64,000 bases of DNA from Streptomyces sp. NBC_00344 (GCF_036088315.1 NZ_CP107996.1:3304501-3368500); one strand, 5' to 3'; counted from the first letter of the stretch, positions 34,911 to 43,810 are shown. Program-made: numbers and translations. Notes: generated from the letters alone by a model not told the origin.

Positions 34911-35807
34911 ATGGACCTCGAGGTGAGGCACCTCCGCGCTCTGTGCGCCATCGCCGACAGCGGCAGCCTGCACCGGGCGGCCCGTGAGCTGGGCATGAGC
35001 CAGCCCTCGCTCACCACCCAGCTCCGCCGGATCGAGAACTCCCTCGGCGGGCAGCTGTTCATCCGGGAGCGCACCGGCTGCCGCCCCACCCCGCTCGGAC
35101 GGACCGTACTCAGCCGGGCACGGCCGCTGATCACCGAGATGCGGGAACTGGTGACCGACGCCAAGGCCGCTGCCGCCCGCGCCGCCGGGCCACGGCTGCG
35201 TATCGGCTCCACGGCCAGCCGCGCGCTGCCCGGCTGGCTGCGCAGGCTGCGGTCCCGGCTGCCCGGCACCGAGACCTCGCTCCATATGGACGTCTCCGCC
35301 AACGCGCTGCTGCGTCTGGTGGCTTCGGGGCAACTGGACGTCGCCTTCGTCCATGAGGTCGACGGGTGCCCGCTTCGGGTACCCGAAGGTCTCGCGGTAC
35401 GCGTCCTCGTCGAGCGCGAAGCGCAGTCGGTGACGCTCGCCGCCGACCATCCGGCGGCCGCCAACCCGGTGGTGAAGCTCGCCGATCTCGCCGACGACCA
35501 GTGGATGGTCGACCCCACGGTGGACGGCGAATGGGACGGTATGCGCCGCATGCTGCAGGCCGCCGGGCTCAACCCGAGGGTGCTGCACGGCGACTACCTC
35601 ACCGCCTTCTCCCTGGTCGCGTCCGGCGAGGTCGTCACGGTCTGCCAGCCGACCAGCCGGCCCCGCCCCGACACGGTGATAAGACCGCTGGCGGGGGACC
35701 CGATAGGAGTCCGCCTGTTCCTGGCCGGGCGGGCCGGCGTATGCGAGCCGGATCTGGATGTGGCGTACGAGGAACTGGCGGGCGCATACGAGGAGCTGGG
35801 GAAGTGA
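34911..35807 (+). CDS. snpR: LysR-type regulator of the snapalysin gene
   Basis: A 298-residue LysR-type activator. The winged HTH occupies residues 1-60 ([31 protein letters not shown] in two blocks), followed by a linker helix and a two-lobed effector domain. Start at ATG 34911 (MDLEVRHL) because it aligns with the family and lies just after a -10 box; longer readings have no support. Homologues (SnpR, MprR) activate the divergent neutral protease gene in Streptomyces. The T-N11-A site between the two genes supports this. The effector is unknown. Confidence 0.88.
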   Translation: MDLEVRHLRALCAIADSGSLHRAARELGMSQPSLTTQLRRIENSLGGQLFIRERTGCRPTPLGRTVLSRARPLITEMRELVTDAKAAAARAAGPRLRIGSTASRALPGWLRRLRSRLPGTETSLHMDVSANALLRLVASGQLDVAFVHEVDGCPLRVPEGLAVRVLVEREAQSVTLAADHPAAANPVVKLADLADDQWMVDPTVDGEWDGMRRMLQAAGLNPRVLHGDYLTAFSLVASGEVVTVCQPTSRPRPDTVIRPLAGDPIGVRLFLAGRAGVCEPDLDVAYEELAGAYEELGK

Positions 35808-35823
35808 CCGCGGGCGCGCCCGT

Positions 35824-38295
35824 TTACGGCGCCGCGCCCACCGCCACCGCGGGCCGCACCCGCAGCGCCGCCCAGGCCGGCACCAGACTCGATCCCAGGG
35901 CCAGGACCACCGCCCCGCCGGCCACCGCCCCGTAGATCGAGAGCGGCCCTGACGGCAGCACCGAACCCGTTGCCACATGGGCGAAGGGCACCAGGGTCGT
36001 GGCCGCTGCCACGGTGCCGAGGAGCAGGCCGATCACCGCCACCAGCAGGGACTCGATCGTGACCATGCGCAGGATCTGGCCCGTGGTGGCGCCCGTGAGC
36101 CGCTGCAGGCCGAACTCCCTGCGCCGTGCACGCGCCGCCATCACCAGGCTGTTCACCACGGCGATGGCCGTGTACGCGACGATCATGGAGACCATCAGGT
36201 AGTTGATCCACGCCTGGGTCGCCGTGTCCTCGACGTGGTCCGCGACGAGTTCGGCACGTCCCTCCACCCGCAGCCCGTCCGCCGGGCCGGCCAGTCCGCG
36301 CAGCGCGGTCCTGACATCCCCGCCGGGCCCGGCCTTCACCAGTACCTCGGTGGGCAGGCCGCCGGTCGTATGGGGGGCGAGCAGCCCCACCGGCAGGAGT
36401 GCCGCTCCGCCCGCATACGTCCCCACCACCCGGAGCCGCACCGCACTGTTGTCGCCCAGCCTCAGGGTGATGGTCTCCCCCGTACGGTGGCCGGCCCCGC
36501 GCGGGAGCACCACGGCCTTGCCCCGCAGGCCCGATGTGTCCACGCCGGTCAGTGCGGCGGCGTCCGGTCCGACCCCCTGGAGGGGCAGCCCGTCGTCCCC
36601 CGTCTCGGCTCCGCCCCCTGCGGGCTTCTCGATGAAACCGGTACTGGTGACGTACGCACTGGCCGCCGCCACCCCGGGAAGCTTCGCCGCCCGCTCCGCG
36701 GTGGACGGCGCGACGGTGCCTGACACCGAGGCCAGCACCGCGTCCGCGTGCAGGTTCTCGGTGAACGCCCTGTTGTTGACATCGGACTGGGTGGTCTGGA
36801 GGTAGAGATTGCCGGTGGCGACCCCGCTGGCCAGCAGGATCGGTGTGACCGCTGCCGCCATCGCGACCGTGCGCGCACGGGAGTTGAGCATCGCCAGATA
36901 GCCGCCCGCCCCGGTGAGCAGCCGGACCGGCCGGTCGAGCACGACGGCACACACCTTGGTGAGGCCGGGTGCGATCAGTGCCAGTCCGATTGCGGCGCAG
37001 AGCACGGTCGGTCCGGCCGTACTGGCCGCGGCCGGGCCGTCCATGACCGTCCAGGTGACGATCGAGAGCGCGGCCGTGCCGGACAGGAAGAGGACCGCGA
37101 AGACCAGCCGGATCCAGCTGAACCAGCGCTGCTGGACCGCCGCTTCGGCCAGCGCCTCGGTGGGCCGGCTCCGCACCGCGCGACGGCCGGCGACCAGCCC
37201 CCCGCCGACCGCCGTGATCAGCACGGCCCCGCCCGCCGCGGCCATCGGGATCCATCCCTGGGTGAACTCAACGGCGTCCGACGTGATCCCCGCTGATGCC
37301 AGCCTGCCGAAGAGCTCACGGCCGAGCAGCCGCCCCGGGATCCAGGCGAGCAGCGCGGCCGGGACGGCGATCATCAGGGTCTCCGCCACCAGCATCCGGC
37401 GCAGCTGGCGGGGCGTCGCTCCGACGGCGCGCAGCAGGGCCGTCTCACGCTGCCGCTGGGAGGCGGAGAGCGCCATGGTGGACGCGGTGACGAACAGCGC
37501 GACCAGCACGGCCATCCCGCCGAAGACCGCGGACAGCGAGATCAGATCGCTCTTGCCCGCCAGCACTTCCGGGTGCTCGGCGAAGCCGCGGTCGTCGCCG
37601 GTGAGAATCCGGGCCCCGGCCCCGGCGACGGCGGGCCTCAGGTCGGTGCCGGGTTCGGCGATCACCGCGAGGGCAGCGAGTTTCCGCGGGCCGCCGGCGA
37701 GCCGCACCGCTTCGCGGTCACTGAAGAACAGCTCGGCGCGGCCCCCCGGCTCGGTGATGCCGCTGATCCGGTACGGCGCGGTGCCGCCGTGTGCGGCGAT
37801 CCGGACGGTGTCCCCCACACCGGCGTCCGCTGCTCCGGCTGTGCCGGCATCCAGCACCACCTGGCCAGGACCGGCCGGCGGCCGGCCACTGCGCAGGGTT
37901 CCGGGGCCGAGTGAGGCGGAGGTCCAGGTGTGGCCGCCGGCCCGGATCCCACCGCCCACCAGCAACGTCGATGGGACGGTGACGTCCTCGACGACCCTGG
38001 TCACCCCGGGCGTCCCGCGCAGCCTCGCGGCCAGCGCGCCGTTCAGCGGGACCTGTTCGGCCGAGACCGCCTTCTCGCTGTCCTCCGGGTCCCCGGGGTG
38101 CAGTTCGTAGCCGCGATCGCCCATGACCACGGCCGTGGCGCCCGCCAGCCGTTCGGGCGGGACGTTGTTGCGGATACCGGTCTCCAGCATCCCGCCGCAG
38201 GCCAGCACGATCGCCGTGCCGAAGAAGAGCGCGACGAAGGTGGCGACGAAGCCGCCCTTGCGGAAGCGCAGGGTGCGCAGAGCCAGAGTCCACAT
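35824..38295 (-). CDS. ABC transporter permease, FtsX-like, two MacB/FtsX domains
   Basis: An 823-residue permease with about ten membrane helices: TM1 near residue 20, a large extracytoplasmic domain, an FtsX block of three helices (about 235-370; TALLRAVGATPRQLRRM cytoplasmic loop), a central pair of helices, a second extracytoplasmic domain and a second FtsX block near the C-terminus (FGLQRLTGATTGQILRM). The coupling-helix loops with RxxGAT are typical of ATPase-docking sites. No ATP-binding subunit lies on either side, although one is normally adjacent. The ATG at 38293-38295 has GGAG close upstream. It may use an ATPase encoded elsewhere. Confidence 0.9.
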   Translation of the reverse strand: MWTLALRTLRFRKGGFVATFVALFFGTAIVLACGGMLETGIRNNVPPERLAGATAVVMGDRGYELHPGDPEDSEKAVSAEQVPLNGALAARLRGTPGVTRVVEDVTVPSTLLVGGGIRAGGHTWTSASLGPGTLRSGRPPAGPGQVVLDAGTAGAADAGVGDTVRIAAHGGTAPYRISGITEPGGRAELFFSDREAVRLAGGPRKLAALAVIAEPGTDLRPAVAGAGARILTGDDRGFAEHPEVLAGKSDLISLSAVFGGMAVLVALFVTASTMALSASQRQRETALLRAVGATPRQLRRMLVAETLMIAVPAALLAWIPGRLLGRELFGRLASAGITSDAVEFTQGWIPMAAAGGAVLITAVGGGLVAGRRAVRSRPTEALAEAAVQQRWFSWIRLVFAVLFLSGTAALSIVTWTVMDGPAAASTAGPTVLCAAIGLALIAPGLTKVCAVVLDRPVRLLTGAGGYLAMLNSRARTVAMAAAVTPILLASGVATGNLYLQTTQSDVNNRAFTENLHADAVLASVSGTVAPSTAERAAKLPGVAAASAYVTSTGFIEKPAGGGAETGDDGLPLQGVGPDAAALTGVDTSGLRGKAVVLPRGAGHRTGETITLRLGDNSAVRLRVVGTYAGGAALLPVGLLAPHTTGGLPTEVLVKAGPGGDVRTALRGLAGPADGLRVEGRAELVADHVEDTATQAWINYLMVSMIVAYTAIAVVNSLVMAARARRREFGLQRLTGATTGQILRMVTIESLLVAVIGLLLGTVAAATTLVPFAHVATGSVLPSGPLSIYGAVAGGAVVLALGSSLVPAWAALRVRPAVAVGAAP

Positions 38296-38411
38296 GTCTC
38301 CGACGCTACGGAGGGTGAGCCCGTCCGCCCATGGGACCGCCCGGACACTTGGGGTGGGGTTTTCCCCCGCAACGGCTGTCCCGGCGTCACGGCTGTCACG
38401 CAGGCACCGCG

Positions 38412-38417
38412 TACCAT
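38412..38417 (+). promoter_or_regulatory. -10 box of the leaderless barstar-like transcript
   Basis: TACCAT ends 8 nt before the ATG at 38426 and no Shine-Dalgarno sequence is present. Confidence 0.4.
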
Positions 38418-38425
38418 CCGCAGCC

Positions 38426-38728
38426 ATGAGCTCCGAACTTGTCGTGGACTTGCGTACGTTGCCACTGGTCACGCTCGATGACTTCTGGGACGCGGTGTCC
38501 GGGCCGTGCGGGCTGCCCGACTGGTTCGGGCGGAATCTGGACGCGTGGTGGGACACGATCGAGGGGCGCGGGGTCTCGGATACCGTGGACGCGCACGAAC
38601 TGCTGGTCGTGCGGGCGACGGCGGCGGGGCTGTTCACACCCGGTGATCCGGACGGCGCGCGGCTCTCGGTGATGTTCGCCGAGGCGAGTCACGCCCGACT
38701 GGATCTGGCAGCTGAACCGGCGTCGTGA
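38426..38728 (+). CDS. Barstar family ribonuclease-inhibitor-like protein
   Basis: A 100-residue protein with the barstar pattern: [20 protein letters not shown], then [19 protein letters not shown] (about 28-46), which carries the Trp and Asp residues of the inhibitory helix. Barstar inhibits secreted guanyl-specific ribonucleases such as barnase. No barnase-like gene is adjacent, so it may protect against an enzyme encoded elsewhere or against a competitor's toxin. It starts near, and diverges from, the ABC permease gene. The start is fixed by a -10 box 8 nt upstream. Confidence 0.88.
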   Translation: MSSELVVDLRTLPLVTLDDFWDAVSGPCGLPDWFGRNLDAWWDTIEGRGVSDTVDAHELLVVRATAAGLFTPGDPDGARLSVMFAEASHARLDLAAEPAS

Positions 38729-38846
38729 CGACCCTCCCAAAGATCGCCCAGCGCGGTCGCTAACCTTACGTGTCCGCCCTGGCCAGGGATCAACTCCCGT
38801 CGGCGCGGACATATCTCGCACTCGACTCATGCGAAAGGTCTCGCCC

Positions 38847-40445
38847 ATGGGCATTCGGAGCTTGCTGCGCAAGGTGTTTGGACGCGACCGCGCGGAGTAC
38901 GCGGAGCCGTCGGCGACCCCGTCCGTGCCGGCTCAGGGCGAGCGCACGTCGCCGTCCGAGAAGCCGGCGGAGTCCGCGCCGGCGTCGTCGTCCGGATCGG
39001 CGTCGTCGTCGTCGGGATCAGCATCGGCGGGAACGGCATCCGTGCCGGCCCAGGCCGACAAGAAGGCGTCCGCCAAGAAGTCCGGCAAGTCCGGCACCGG
39101 GGTGGCATCGGACCTGGTGGCCGCCGCTTTCGACAACCCCACCCCCAAGCGGGGACCGGCCGAGCCGACGGTTCCGGCGCAGGCTTCGGCGGCATCCCGC
39201 AACGCGGTCGCCGTACCGGAGAAGGGCGTTGGGAAGGCCGCCGGCGCCGAGAAGGAGGCGGCCAGGACTCCGGAGGAGTCCGTCGCCCCGGAGACGGAAC
39301 AGGAGGCGGCCCCCGCGGCCACGGATGCGGCGGTCTCCGAGGCGGAAGCGGTTCCCGCCGAACCGGAGCCCGTCGCCGCAGCGGTCGAGGCCCCCGCCGA
39401 CAAGGCTGTGGCACCCGAGCCGGCAGCCGCCGAGGCGAAGCCGGGCAAGGACGGGACGGTGGAGGCCGAAGCCGCGAAGCCGGCCACCGAGGCCAAGCCC
39501 GCCCCTGTCGACGAGGTGGAACCGGCCGCTGCCGTAACGAAGCCCGCGGCGGAGACGAAGCCCGCGGCCGAACCGGCCGCCGAGGCCAAGCCGGCCGCCA
39601 AGCGCAAGGCCGCCACCGCCAAGCCGAAGACCAGTGCCACGAAGGCCACCGCCGCGAAGGCCAAGGCCAAGCCGAAGACCGAGGCGAAGGCGAAGACCGA
39701 GGCCGAGCCTGCCGGGACGAAGGCCGGAGCCGTCGCGGCCGATGCCGGGCCGGCCGGCAAGGATGCGCCCGCCGCCGCCCCCGCGGACCTCAAGGCACGC
39801 GCCCCGCAGCTGGTCGCCCCGCACCAGGCCGCCGGCGCCGAGCTGGCGAAGGCCGGGCTCGGCGCAGCGCGCGCTTCGGTCTATCTGGTGCTCGACCGGT
39901 CGGGCTCCATGCGGCCCTACTACAAGGACGGCAGCGCGCAGGCCCTCGGCGAGCAGACCCTCGCCCTGGCCGCGCATCTCGACGAGCAGGCGGTCGTCCG
40001 GGTCGTCTTCTTCTCGACCGACATCGACGGCACCGGCGAGCTGAACCTCGACACGTACGAGGGACGGGTCGACGAACTGCACGCCGGTATGGGGCGGCTG
40101 GGCCGCACCAGTTACCACCGGGCCGTCGAGGAGGTCGTGGCGCTGCACGCGAAGTCGGCCGACCCGGCCGCCCCCGCGCTGGTGATCTTCCAGACGGACG
40201 GCGCCCCCGATGCCAAACTGGCCGCCAAGCAGGCGATCACCGACGTCGCGGACAAGCCGCTCTTCTGGCAGTTCGTCGCCTTCGGGGAGCACGACTCCAA
40301 GGCGTTCGACTTCCTGCGGAAGCTGGACGTCCCGCACGCCGCCTTCTTCCACGCGGGACCCGCACCCCGCGAGCTCGCCGACTCCGAGGTGTACGAGCAG
40401 CTGCTCGCCGCCTTCCCGGGCTGGCTGGCCGCCCGTAAGGGCTGA
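38847..40445 (+). CDS. VWA domain protein with long Ala/Lys/Glu-rich N-terminal tail
   Basis: A 532-residue protein. After a conserved start ([20 protein letters not shown]) comes a low-complexity Ala/Pro/Glu-rich stretch (about 30-240) that ends in a lysine-rich AK-repeat segment (about 245-290) resembling histone H1 tails. A von Willebrand factor A domain (about 343-520) has a complete MIDAS: DRSGSM (about 351-356), the Thr of GRTSYHRAV and the Asp of FQTDGAP. VWA proteins of this type occur with tellurite-resistance systems but the role is not known. GAAAGG precedes the ATG at 38847; an upstream ATG at 38829 has no site. It is followed by a 50-nt palindrome. Confidence 0.85.
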   Translation: MGIRSLLRKVFGRDRAEYAEPSATPSVPAQGERTSPSEKPAESAPASSSGSASSSSGSASAGTASVPAQADKKASAKKSGKSGTGVASDLVAAAFDNPTPKRGPAEPTVPAQASAASRNAVAVPEKGVGKAAGAEKEAARTPEESVAPETEQEAAPAATDAAVSEAEAVPAEPEPVAAAVEAPADKAVAPEPAAAEAKPGKDGTVEAEAAKPATEAKPAPVDEVEPAAAVTKPAAETKPAAEPAAEAKPAAKRKAATAKPKTSATKATAAKAKAKPKTEAKAKTEAEPAGTKAGAVAADAGPAGKDAPAAAPADLKARAPQLVAPHQAAGAELAKAGLGAARASVYLVLDRSGSMRPYYKDGSAQALGEQTLALAAHLDEQAVVRVVFFSTDIDGTGELNLDTYEGRVDELHAGMGRLGRTSYHRAVEEVVALHAKSADPAAPALVIFQTDGAPDAKLAAKQAITDVADKPLFWQFVAFGEHDSKAFDFLRKLDVPHAAFFHAGPAPRELADSEVYEQLLAAFPGWLAARKG

Positions 40446-40465
40446 GCCGAGCCCGCTGTACGCCC

Positions 40466-40515
40466 GGCGAACCCCGGAGCCCCCGTCCCGCGGGACGGGG
40501 GCTCCGGGGTTCGCC
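40466..40515 (+). terminator. 50-nt perfect palindrome between the VWA gene and metG
   Basis: Two 25-bp arms (40466-40490 and 40491-40515) are exact reverse complements with no spacer. It lies 20 nt after the VWA stop and just before the metG promoter, so it probably ends transcription from the VWA gene. It lacks a T tract. Confidence 0.75.
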
Positions 40516-40542
40516 GATGTGAAGGGATCTTCCGCGGGCCGT

Positions 40543-40548
40543 TAGGAT
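40543..40548 (+). promoter_or_regulatory. -10 box of the leaderless metG transcript
   Basis: TAGGAT ends 7 nt before the ATG at 40556 and there is no Shine-Dalgarno sequence, so metG mRNA is probably leaderless. Confidence 0.55.
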
Positions 40549-40555
40549 TTCGACC

Positions 40556-42160
40556 ATGGCGGCCACTGGATCCGAGAAGCAGGGGACGAAGGCGTACTAC
40601 GTCTCGACCCCCATTTACTACGTCAACGACGCTCCTCACCTGGGCCACGCCTACACGACCGTTGCAGGGGACGTGCTCTCGCGCTGGCACCGTCAGCGCG
40701 GCGAGAAGGTGTGGTACCTCACCGGCACGGACGAGCACGGTCAGAAGATCATGCGCACGGCCGAGGCGAACAACGTCACACCGCAGGAGTGGTGCGACAA
40801 GCTCGTCGAGGAGTCCTGGAAGCCCCTCTGGGAGCACCTCGACATCGCGAACGACGACTTCATCCGGACCACGGAGAAGCGGCACACGGACCGTGTGCAG
40901 GAGTTCGTGCAGGACCTGTACGACAAGGACGAGATCTACAAGGGCGGATACGAGGGCCCGTACTGCGTCGCCTGTGAGGAGTACAAACTCCCCGGTGACC
41001 TCATCGAGGACGCCGAAGGCACCAAGCTGTGCCCGATCCACAAGCGGCCGGTGGAGCTCCTCAAGGAGGAGAACTACTTCTTCAAGCTCAGCGAGTACGG
41101 CCCGAAGCTGCTCGAGTTCTACGAGGCCAACCCCGGCTTCATCTCGCCCGAGTCGGCCCGCAACGAGGTCGTGAACTTCGTCAGGCAGGGTCTGCAGGAC
41201 CTGTCCATCTCGCGCTCGACCTTCGACTGGGGCGTCCCGGTCCCGTGGGACGAGAAGCACGTCATCTACGTCTGGGTGGATGCGCTCCTCAACTACGCCA
41301 CGGCCGTCGGCTACAACGAGAACCCGGAGAAGTTCGAGCAGACCTTCCCCGCCGACGTGCATCTGATCGGCAAGGACATCCTCCGCTTCCACGCGGTCAT
41401 CTGGCCGGCCATGCTGATGGCGCAGGGGCTGCCGGTGCCGGGTCGGGTCGCGACCAACGGCTGGCTGATGGTCGGCGGCGAGAAGATGTCCAAGTCGAAC
41501 CTGACCGGCATCAAGCCGCAGGATCTGACCTCGCACTTCGGCGTCGACGCCTACCGCTGGTACTTCCTGCGGGCGATCGCCTTCGGCAGTGACGGCTCGT
41601 TCTCCTGGGAGGACTTCTCCGCCCGCTACACCTCCGAGCTCGCCAACGACTACGGCAACCTCGCCTCCCGGGTGGCGGCCATGGTGGGCAAGTACTACGG
41701 CGGCACGCTGCCATCGGCCGAGGCCTCCGGCGCCGCCGAGCAGGCGGTCCGGGTCGGTCTCGCCACCGCGGTCACCGAGGCCGACCGGCTGATCGGCGAG
41801 GAGCTGGACTTCCAGGCCGGCATCCTGGCGATCTTCGACTTCGTGAAGCAGGTCAACGGCTACATCACGGAGCAGGAGCCGTGGAAGGTCGCCAAGGACG
41901 AGTCGCCCGAAGGCAGGGCCCGTCTCGCGACGATCCTCTACACGGCCGCCGAGTCGCTGCGCGGTGTCGCGGTGCTGCTGAACGCCGTGATGCCGGTGAC
42001 CTCGCAGAGCCTGTGGGAGTCCCTGGGCGCCGAAGCGGGCCTCGGCGCGCTCGGTGCGCAGCGCGTCCAGGAAGCCGGCCGCTGGGGGCAGCTCCCGGCC
42101 GGTGCGACGGTGACGAAGGGCGCGGTGCTCTTCCCGCGGCTGGAGGAGAAGACCGCTTAG
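40556..42160 (+). CDS. metG: Methionyl-tRNA synthetase
   Basis: A 534-residue class I aminoacyl-tRNA synthetase that charges tRNA-Met with methionine. The HIGH-type signature is HLGHAY (about 28-33) and the KMSKS signature is intact (about 311-315). A CP/zinc-region segment (CVACEEY, then CPIHKRP) lies near residue 140-170 with one pair of zinc-like cysteines, as in the MetG2/short type. There is no C-terminal tRNA-binding domain, consistent with actinobacterial MetRS. It has its own leaderless promoter just after the palindrome at 40466-40515. Strong terminator structures follow. Confidence 0.97.
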   Translation: MAATGSEKQGTKAYYVSTPIYYVNDAPHLGHAYTTVAGDVLSRWHRQRGEKVWYLTGTDEHGQKIMRTAEANNVTPQEWCDKLVEESWKPLWEHLDIANDDFIRTTEKRHTDRVQEFVQDLYDKDEIYKGGYEGPYCVACEEYKLPGDLIEDAEGTKLCPIHKRPVELLKEENYFFKLSEYGPKLLEFYEANPGFISPESARNEVVNFVRQGLQDLSISRSTFDWGVPVPWDEKHVIYVWVDALLNYATAVGYNENPEKFEQTFPADVHLIGKDILRFHAVIWPAMLMAQGLPVPGRVATNGWLMVGGEKMSKSNLTGIKPQDLTSHFGVDAYRWYFLRAIAFGSDGSFSWEDFSARYTSELANDYGNLASRVAAMVGKYYGGTLPSAEASGAAEQAVRVGLATAVTEADRLIGEELDFQAGILAIFDFVKQVNGYITEQEPWKVAKDESPEGRARLATILYTAAESLRGVAVLLNAVMPVTSQSLWESLGAEAGLGALGAQRVQEAGRWGQLPAGATVTKGAVLFPRLEEKTA

Positions 42161-42172
42161 GTCTCGTCCGCA

Positions 42173-42216
42173 CGGACGGAGCCCGGGGCCGATCGGCCCC
42201 GGGCTCTCTCCGTCCG
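42173..42216 (+). terminator. metG terminator
   Basis: A perfect 28-nt palindrome (42179-42206) sits inside further pairing arms (CGGACGG with CCGTCCG, 42173-42179 and 42210-42216). It begins 13 nt after the metG stop and is a strong GC hairpin. Confidence 0.8.
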
Positions 42217-42232
42217 ACCATGAGACTTTCGG

Positions 42233-42546
42233 GTCAGCGGCCTGTCGGGTAACCATCTGTCCGGTCAACCCGCTATTGGGTAACCATCTGTGAGATCAAC
42301 CGCCCGTCGGGTAACCGCCGGTGAGATCAACCGCCAGTCCGGTAACCACCGGTGAGATCAAACCACCAGTCGGGTAACCACCCATGGGATCACCAGGCTG
42401 TACACGTGGCCATCGTCGGATAAGCACCTGTGACATCAGCTGTCTTTCCGCCCAGCTGCCTGTCCGGACAACCGCCTGTCGGGTAACCACCAGTGAGATC
42501 AGCCGCCTGTCCGGTCAGCCGCCCGTCAGATCAACCACGTGTCACC
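42233..42546. repeat. Tandem array of 15-16 bp half-units (31 bp period)
   Basis: About 18 copies of a half-unit close to RTMAACCRCCNGTSRG follow each other, many of them alternating as a 15-bp form (GTAACC...) and a 16-bp form (ATCAACC... or GTCARCC...). The GTAACC starts fall at 42249, 42280, 42311, 42342 and 42374, i.e. 31, 31, 31 and 32 bp apart, then the array degenerates and resumes at 42483. Thirty-one is not a multiple of three, so it is not coding. There are no unique spacers, so it is not CRISPR. It lies between the convergent metG and L,D-transpeptidase genes, starting after the metG terminator. Confidence 0.85.
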
Positions 42547-42555
42547 CTTCCGGAT

Positions 42556-43350
42556 TCACCGGCCGAGCCAGGACGGGTCCCCCATGACCACCACCGGATT
42601 CTTCGCCGGGTCCAGCCAGCGCAGCAGCTCCTTCATCCGCTGTTCCGGCAGCGAGACGCAGCCGTGTGTCGGGCCGCCGTGGTCGACGTGGAACCAGACG
42701 CCGCCGCCCCGGCCCGCCCCCAGGGGCCGGGTCCAGTCGAGCGGGCTGGTGCCGGGCCTGCGGTTGTAGTTGATCGCCACCACATAGTCGAAAGCGCCGG
42801 CCAGCGGCTCGCCGTCGAAGCCGGTGCCCGGTGCCACGAAGGCAGAACCCCTGTCGTAAGGAAGCCGGGTGCCGGGGTCCGCCTTGCGGCCGCCGGCGTC
42901 GGTCAGGCCGAAGACGCCCTCCGGCGAGCGGAGGTCGCCCACCTGATGGTTGTCGCTCCAGCCGTGCAGGGCGTTGTGCGCGGGCCAGGAGGCACCGGCG
43001 GGCTGCCAGCCCGCCTCGGCACCGCGGGTGTAGAGGACGACGCCGGCCCGGTTGGCGTCATGCCCCTCACCCGTGACGACGACGGCCTGCCGTGCACTCT
43101 CCGGAATCAGCTTCCGGGTCCTGGGCCCCAGCCCGGGAATCCCGTCGGGCACCGCCCGCTCCGCCCGGGCCGCGAACGGCTGCGGGGCGGACTTTCCGGC
43201 GTGGCTGCCGCCGTCGCGGGCCGCGCCCGCCGCCGGGGCGGGCGCAGGCGCGGACGTATCCGCACACCCGGTCACCAGCAGCCCTGCGGACAACAGCGCG
43301 GCAGCCGCGAGCGGACGTCTGCGGTGGGCTACCGCCGGAGACAGAGACAT
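42556..43350 (-). CDS. L,D-transpeptidase family lipoprotein (YkuD domain)
   Basis: A 264-residue exported protein that probably cross-links or modifies peptidoglycan. A lipoprotein signal with the lipobox LVTGC (Cys about residue 29) is followed by an Ala/Pro-rich linker and a YkuD-like domain (about 85-260). The catalytic block is HGGPTHGCVSL, with Cys and His in the usual SHGC-like position. Not all residues of typical ErfK proteins match, and the DUF2778-like SPEGVFGL segment is also present. AAGGAAAGG precedes the ATG at 43348-43350. Its gene ends 10 nt from the tandem array and its upstream region has phased GTCAC repeats. Confidence 0.87.
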   Translation of the reverse strand: MSLSPAVAHRRRPLAAAALLSAGLLVTGCADTSAPAPAPAAGAARDGGSHAGKSAPQPFAARAERAVPDGIPGLGPRTRKLIPESARQAVVVTGEGHDANRAGVVLYTRGAEAGWQPAGASWPAHNALHGWSDNHQVGDLRSPEGVFGLTDAGGRKADPGTRLPYDRGSAFVAPGTGFDGEPLAGAFDYVVAINYNRRPGTSPLDWTRPLGAGRGGGVWFHVDHGGPTHGCVSLPEQRMKELLRWLDPAKNPVVVMGDPSWLGR

Positions 43351-43375
43351 GTACGGGCCTTTCCTTGTACTTCGA

Positions 43376-43426
43376 GTCACTTCACGTCACCTGGGGTCAC
43401 CGGTACGTCACTACTCGTAACGTCAG
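43376..43426. promoter_or_regulatory. Helically phased GTCAC direct repeats upstream of the L,D-transpeptidase
   Basis: GTCAC occurs at 43376, 43386, 43396 and 43407, and a GTCAG at 43422: spacings 10, 10, 11 and 15. As read on the gene's strand these are GTGAC repeats, 26-76 nt before the start. The one-turn phasing suggests a cooperative binding site. A short inverted pair (GTCACC/GGTGAC, 43396-43401 with 43426-43431) overlaps them. Confidence 0.5.
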
Positions 43427-43756
43427 GTGACCGCGTCGCGTCGTGGGCGGCGGGGAAACGGCCCCTGGTACGGATCTGCCGGACGTCGTCGGTCATGTGA
43501 GGGGAGCCGGCAGTCCGTGTGCGGTACGGCGCCGTGCCTGCGCCCGCGTCACCAGCAGGTGTGCGCGGTCCCCGGCACCTGGCGCGGTTACGCCACCGCC
43601 GCCGCCCTCGTGCATGTTCATCCCCGCCGTCCTGTCCGGTCGTCCACGCCTGTCCAACGCGCCGGGCAGCCGATCTGCCTGCCCGCGACACGAAAGAGGA
43701 GCGAAGCGGCTCACAGGTTGCCGCGTACCCCGTACGCGGGCGGCCGGACAACGCGG
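43427..43756. other. Non-coding stretch between L,D-transpeptidase and aspS
   Basis: About 330 nt with no gene that I trust. It lies upstream of the L,D-transpeptidase gene and downstream of aspS, both minus strand. Short open frames here lack ribosome sites and convincing sequence. It contains the aspS terminator at its right end and probably the promoter for the transpeptidase gene at its left. Confidence 0.5.
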
Positions 43757-43782
43757 ACGGGGCCCGGTGCTCCGGGCCCCGT
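43757..43782 (-). terminator. aspS terminator
   Basis: ACGGGGCCCGG and CCGGGCCCCGT form 11-bp perfect arms with a 4-nt loop, 29 nt after the aspS stop. Confidence 0.8.
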
Positions 43783-43810
43783 CGTGGTCGCTGCGGGCTG
43801 TGCCTGCCGC

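Noticed and set aside
38829..38846. Upstream ATG of the VWA protein
   Set aside because: No ribosome site precedes it, whereas GAAAGG is well placed before the ATG at 38847.
40112..42268. Long minus-strand open frame (718 residues) over metG
   Set aside because: It is a GC-bias shadow: antisense to the clear methionyl-tRNA synthetase gene, low in family-like features and without a ribosome site.
42296..42490. Small protein coded by the tandem repeat array
   Set aside because: The 31-bp period shifts frame at each unit, and no ribosome site is present. The residue pattern only mirrors the repeat.
42233..42546. CRISPR array
   Set aside because: The units abut each other with no unique spacers and no cas gene is present. 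The 15-16 bp half-units form a plain tandem repeat.
43493..43714. Short ORF upstream of the L,D-transpeptidase gene
   Set aside because: No ribosome site, unusual composition and no family features; treated as non-coding.
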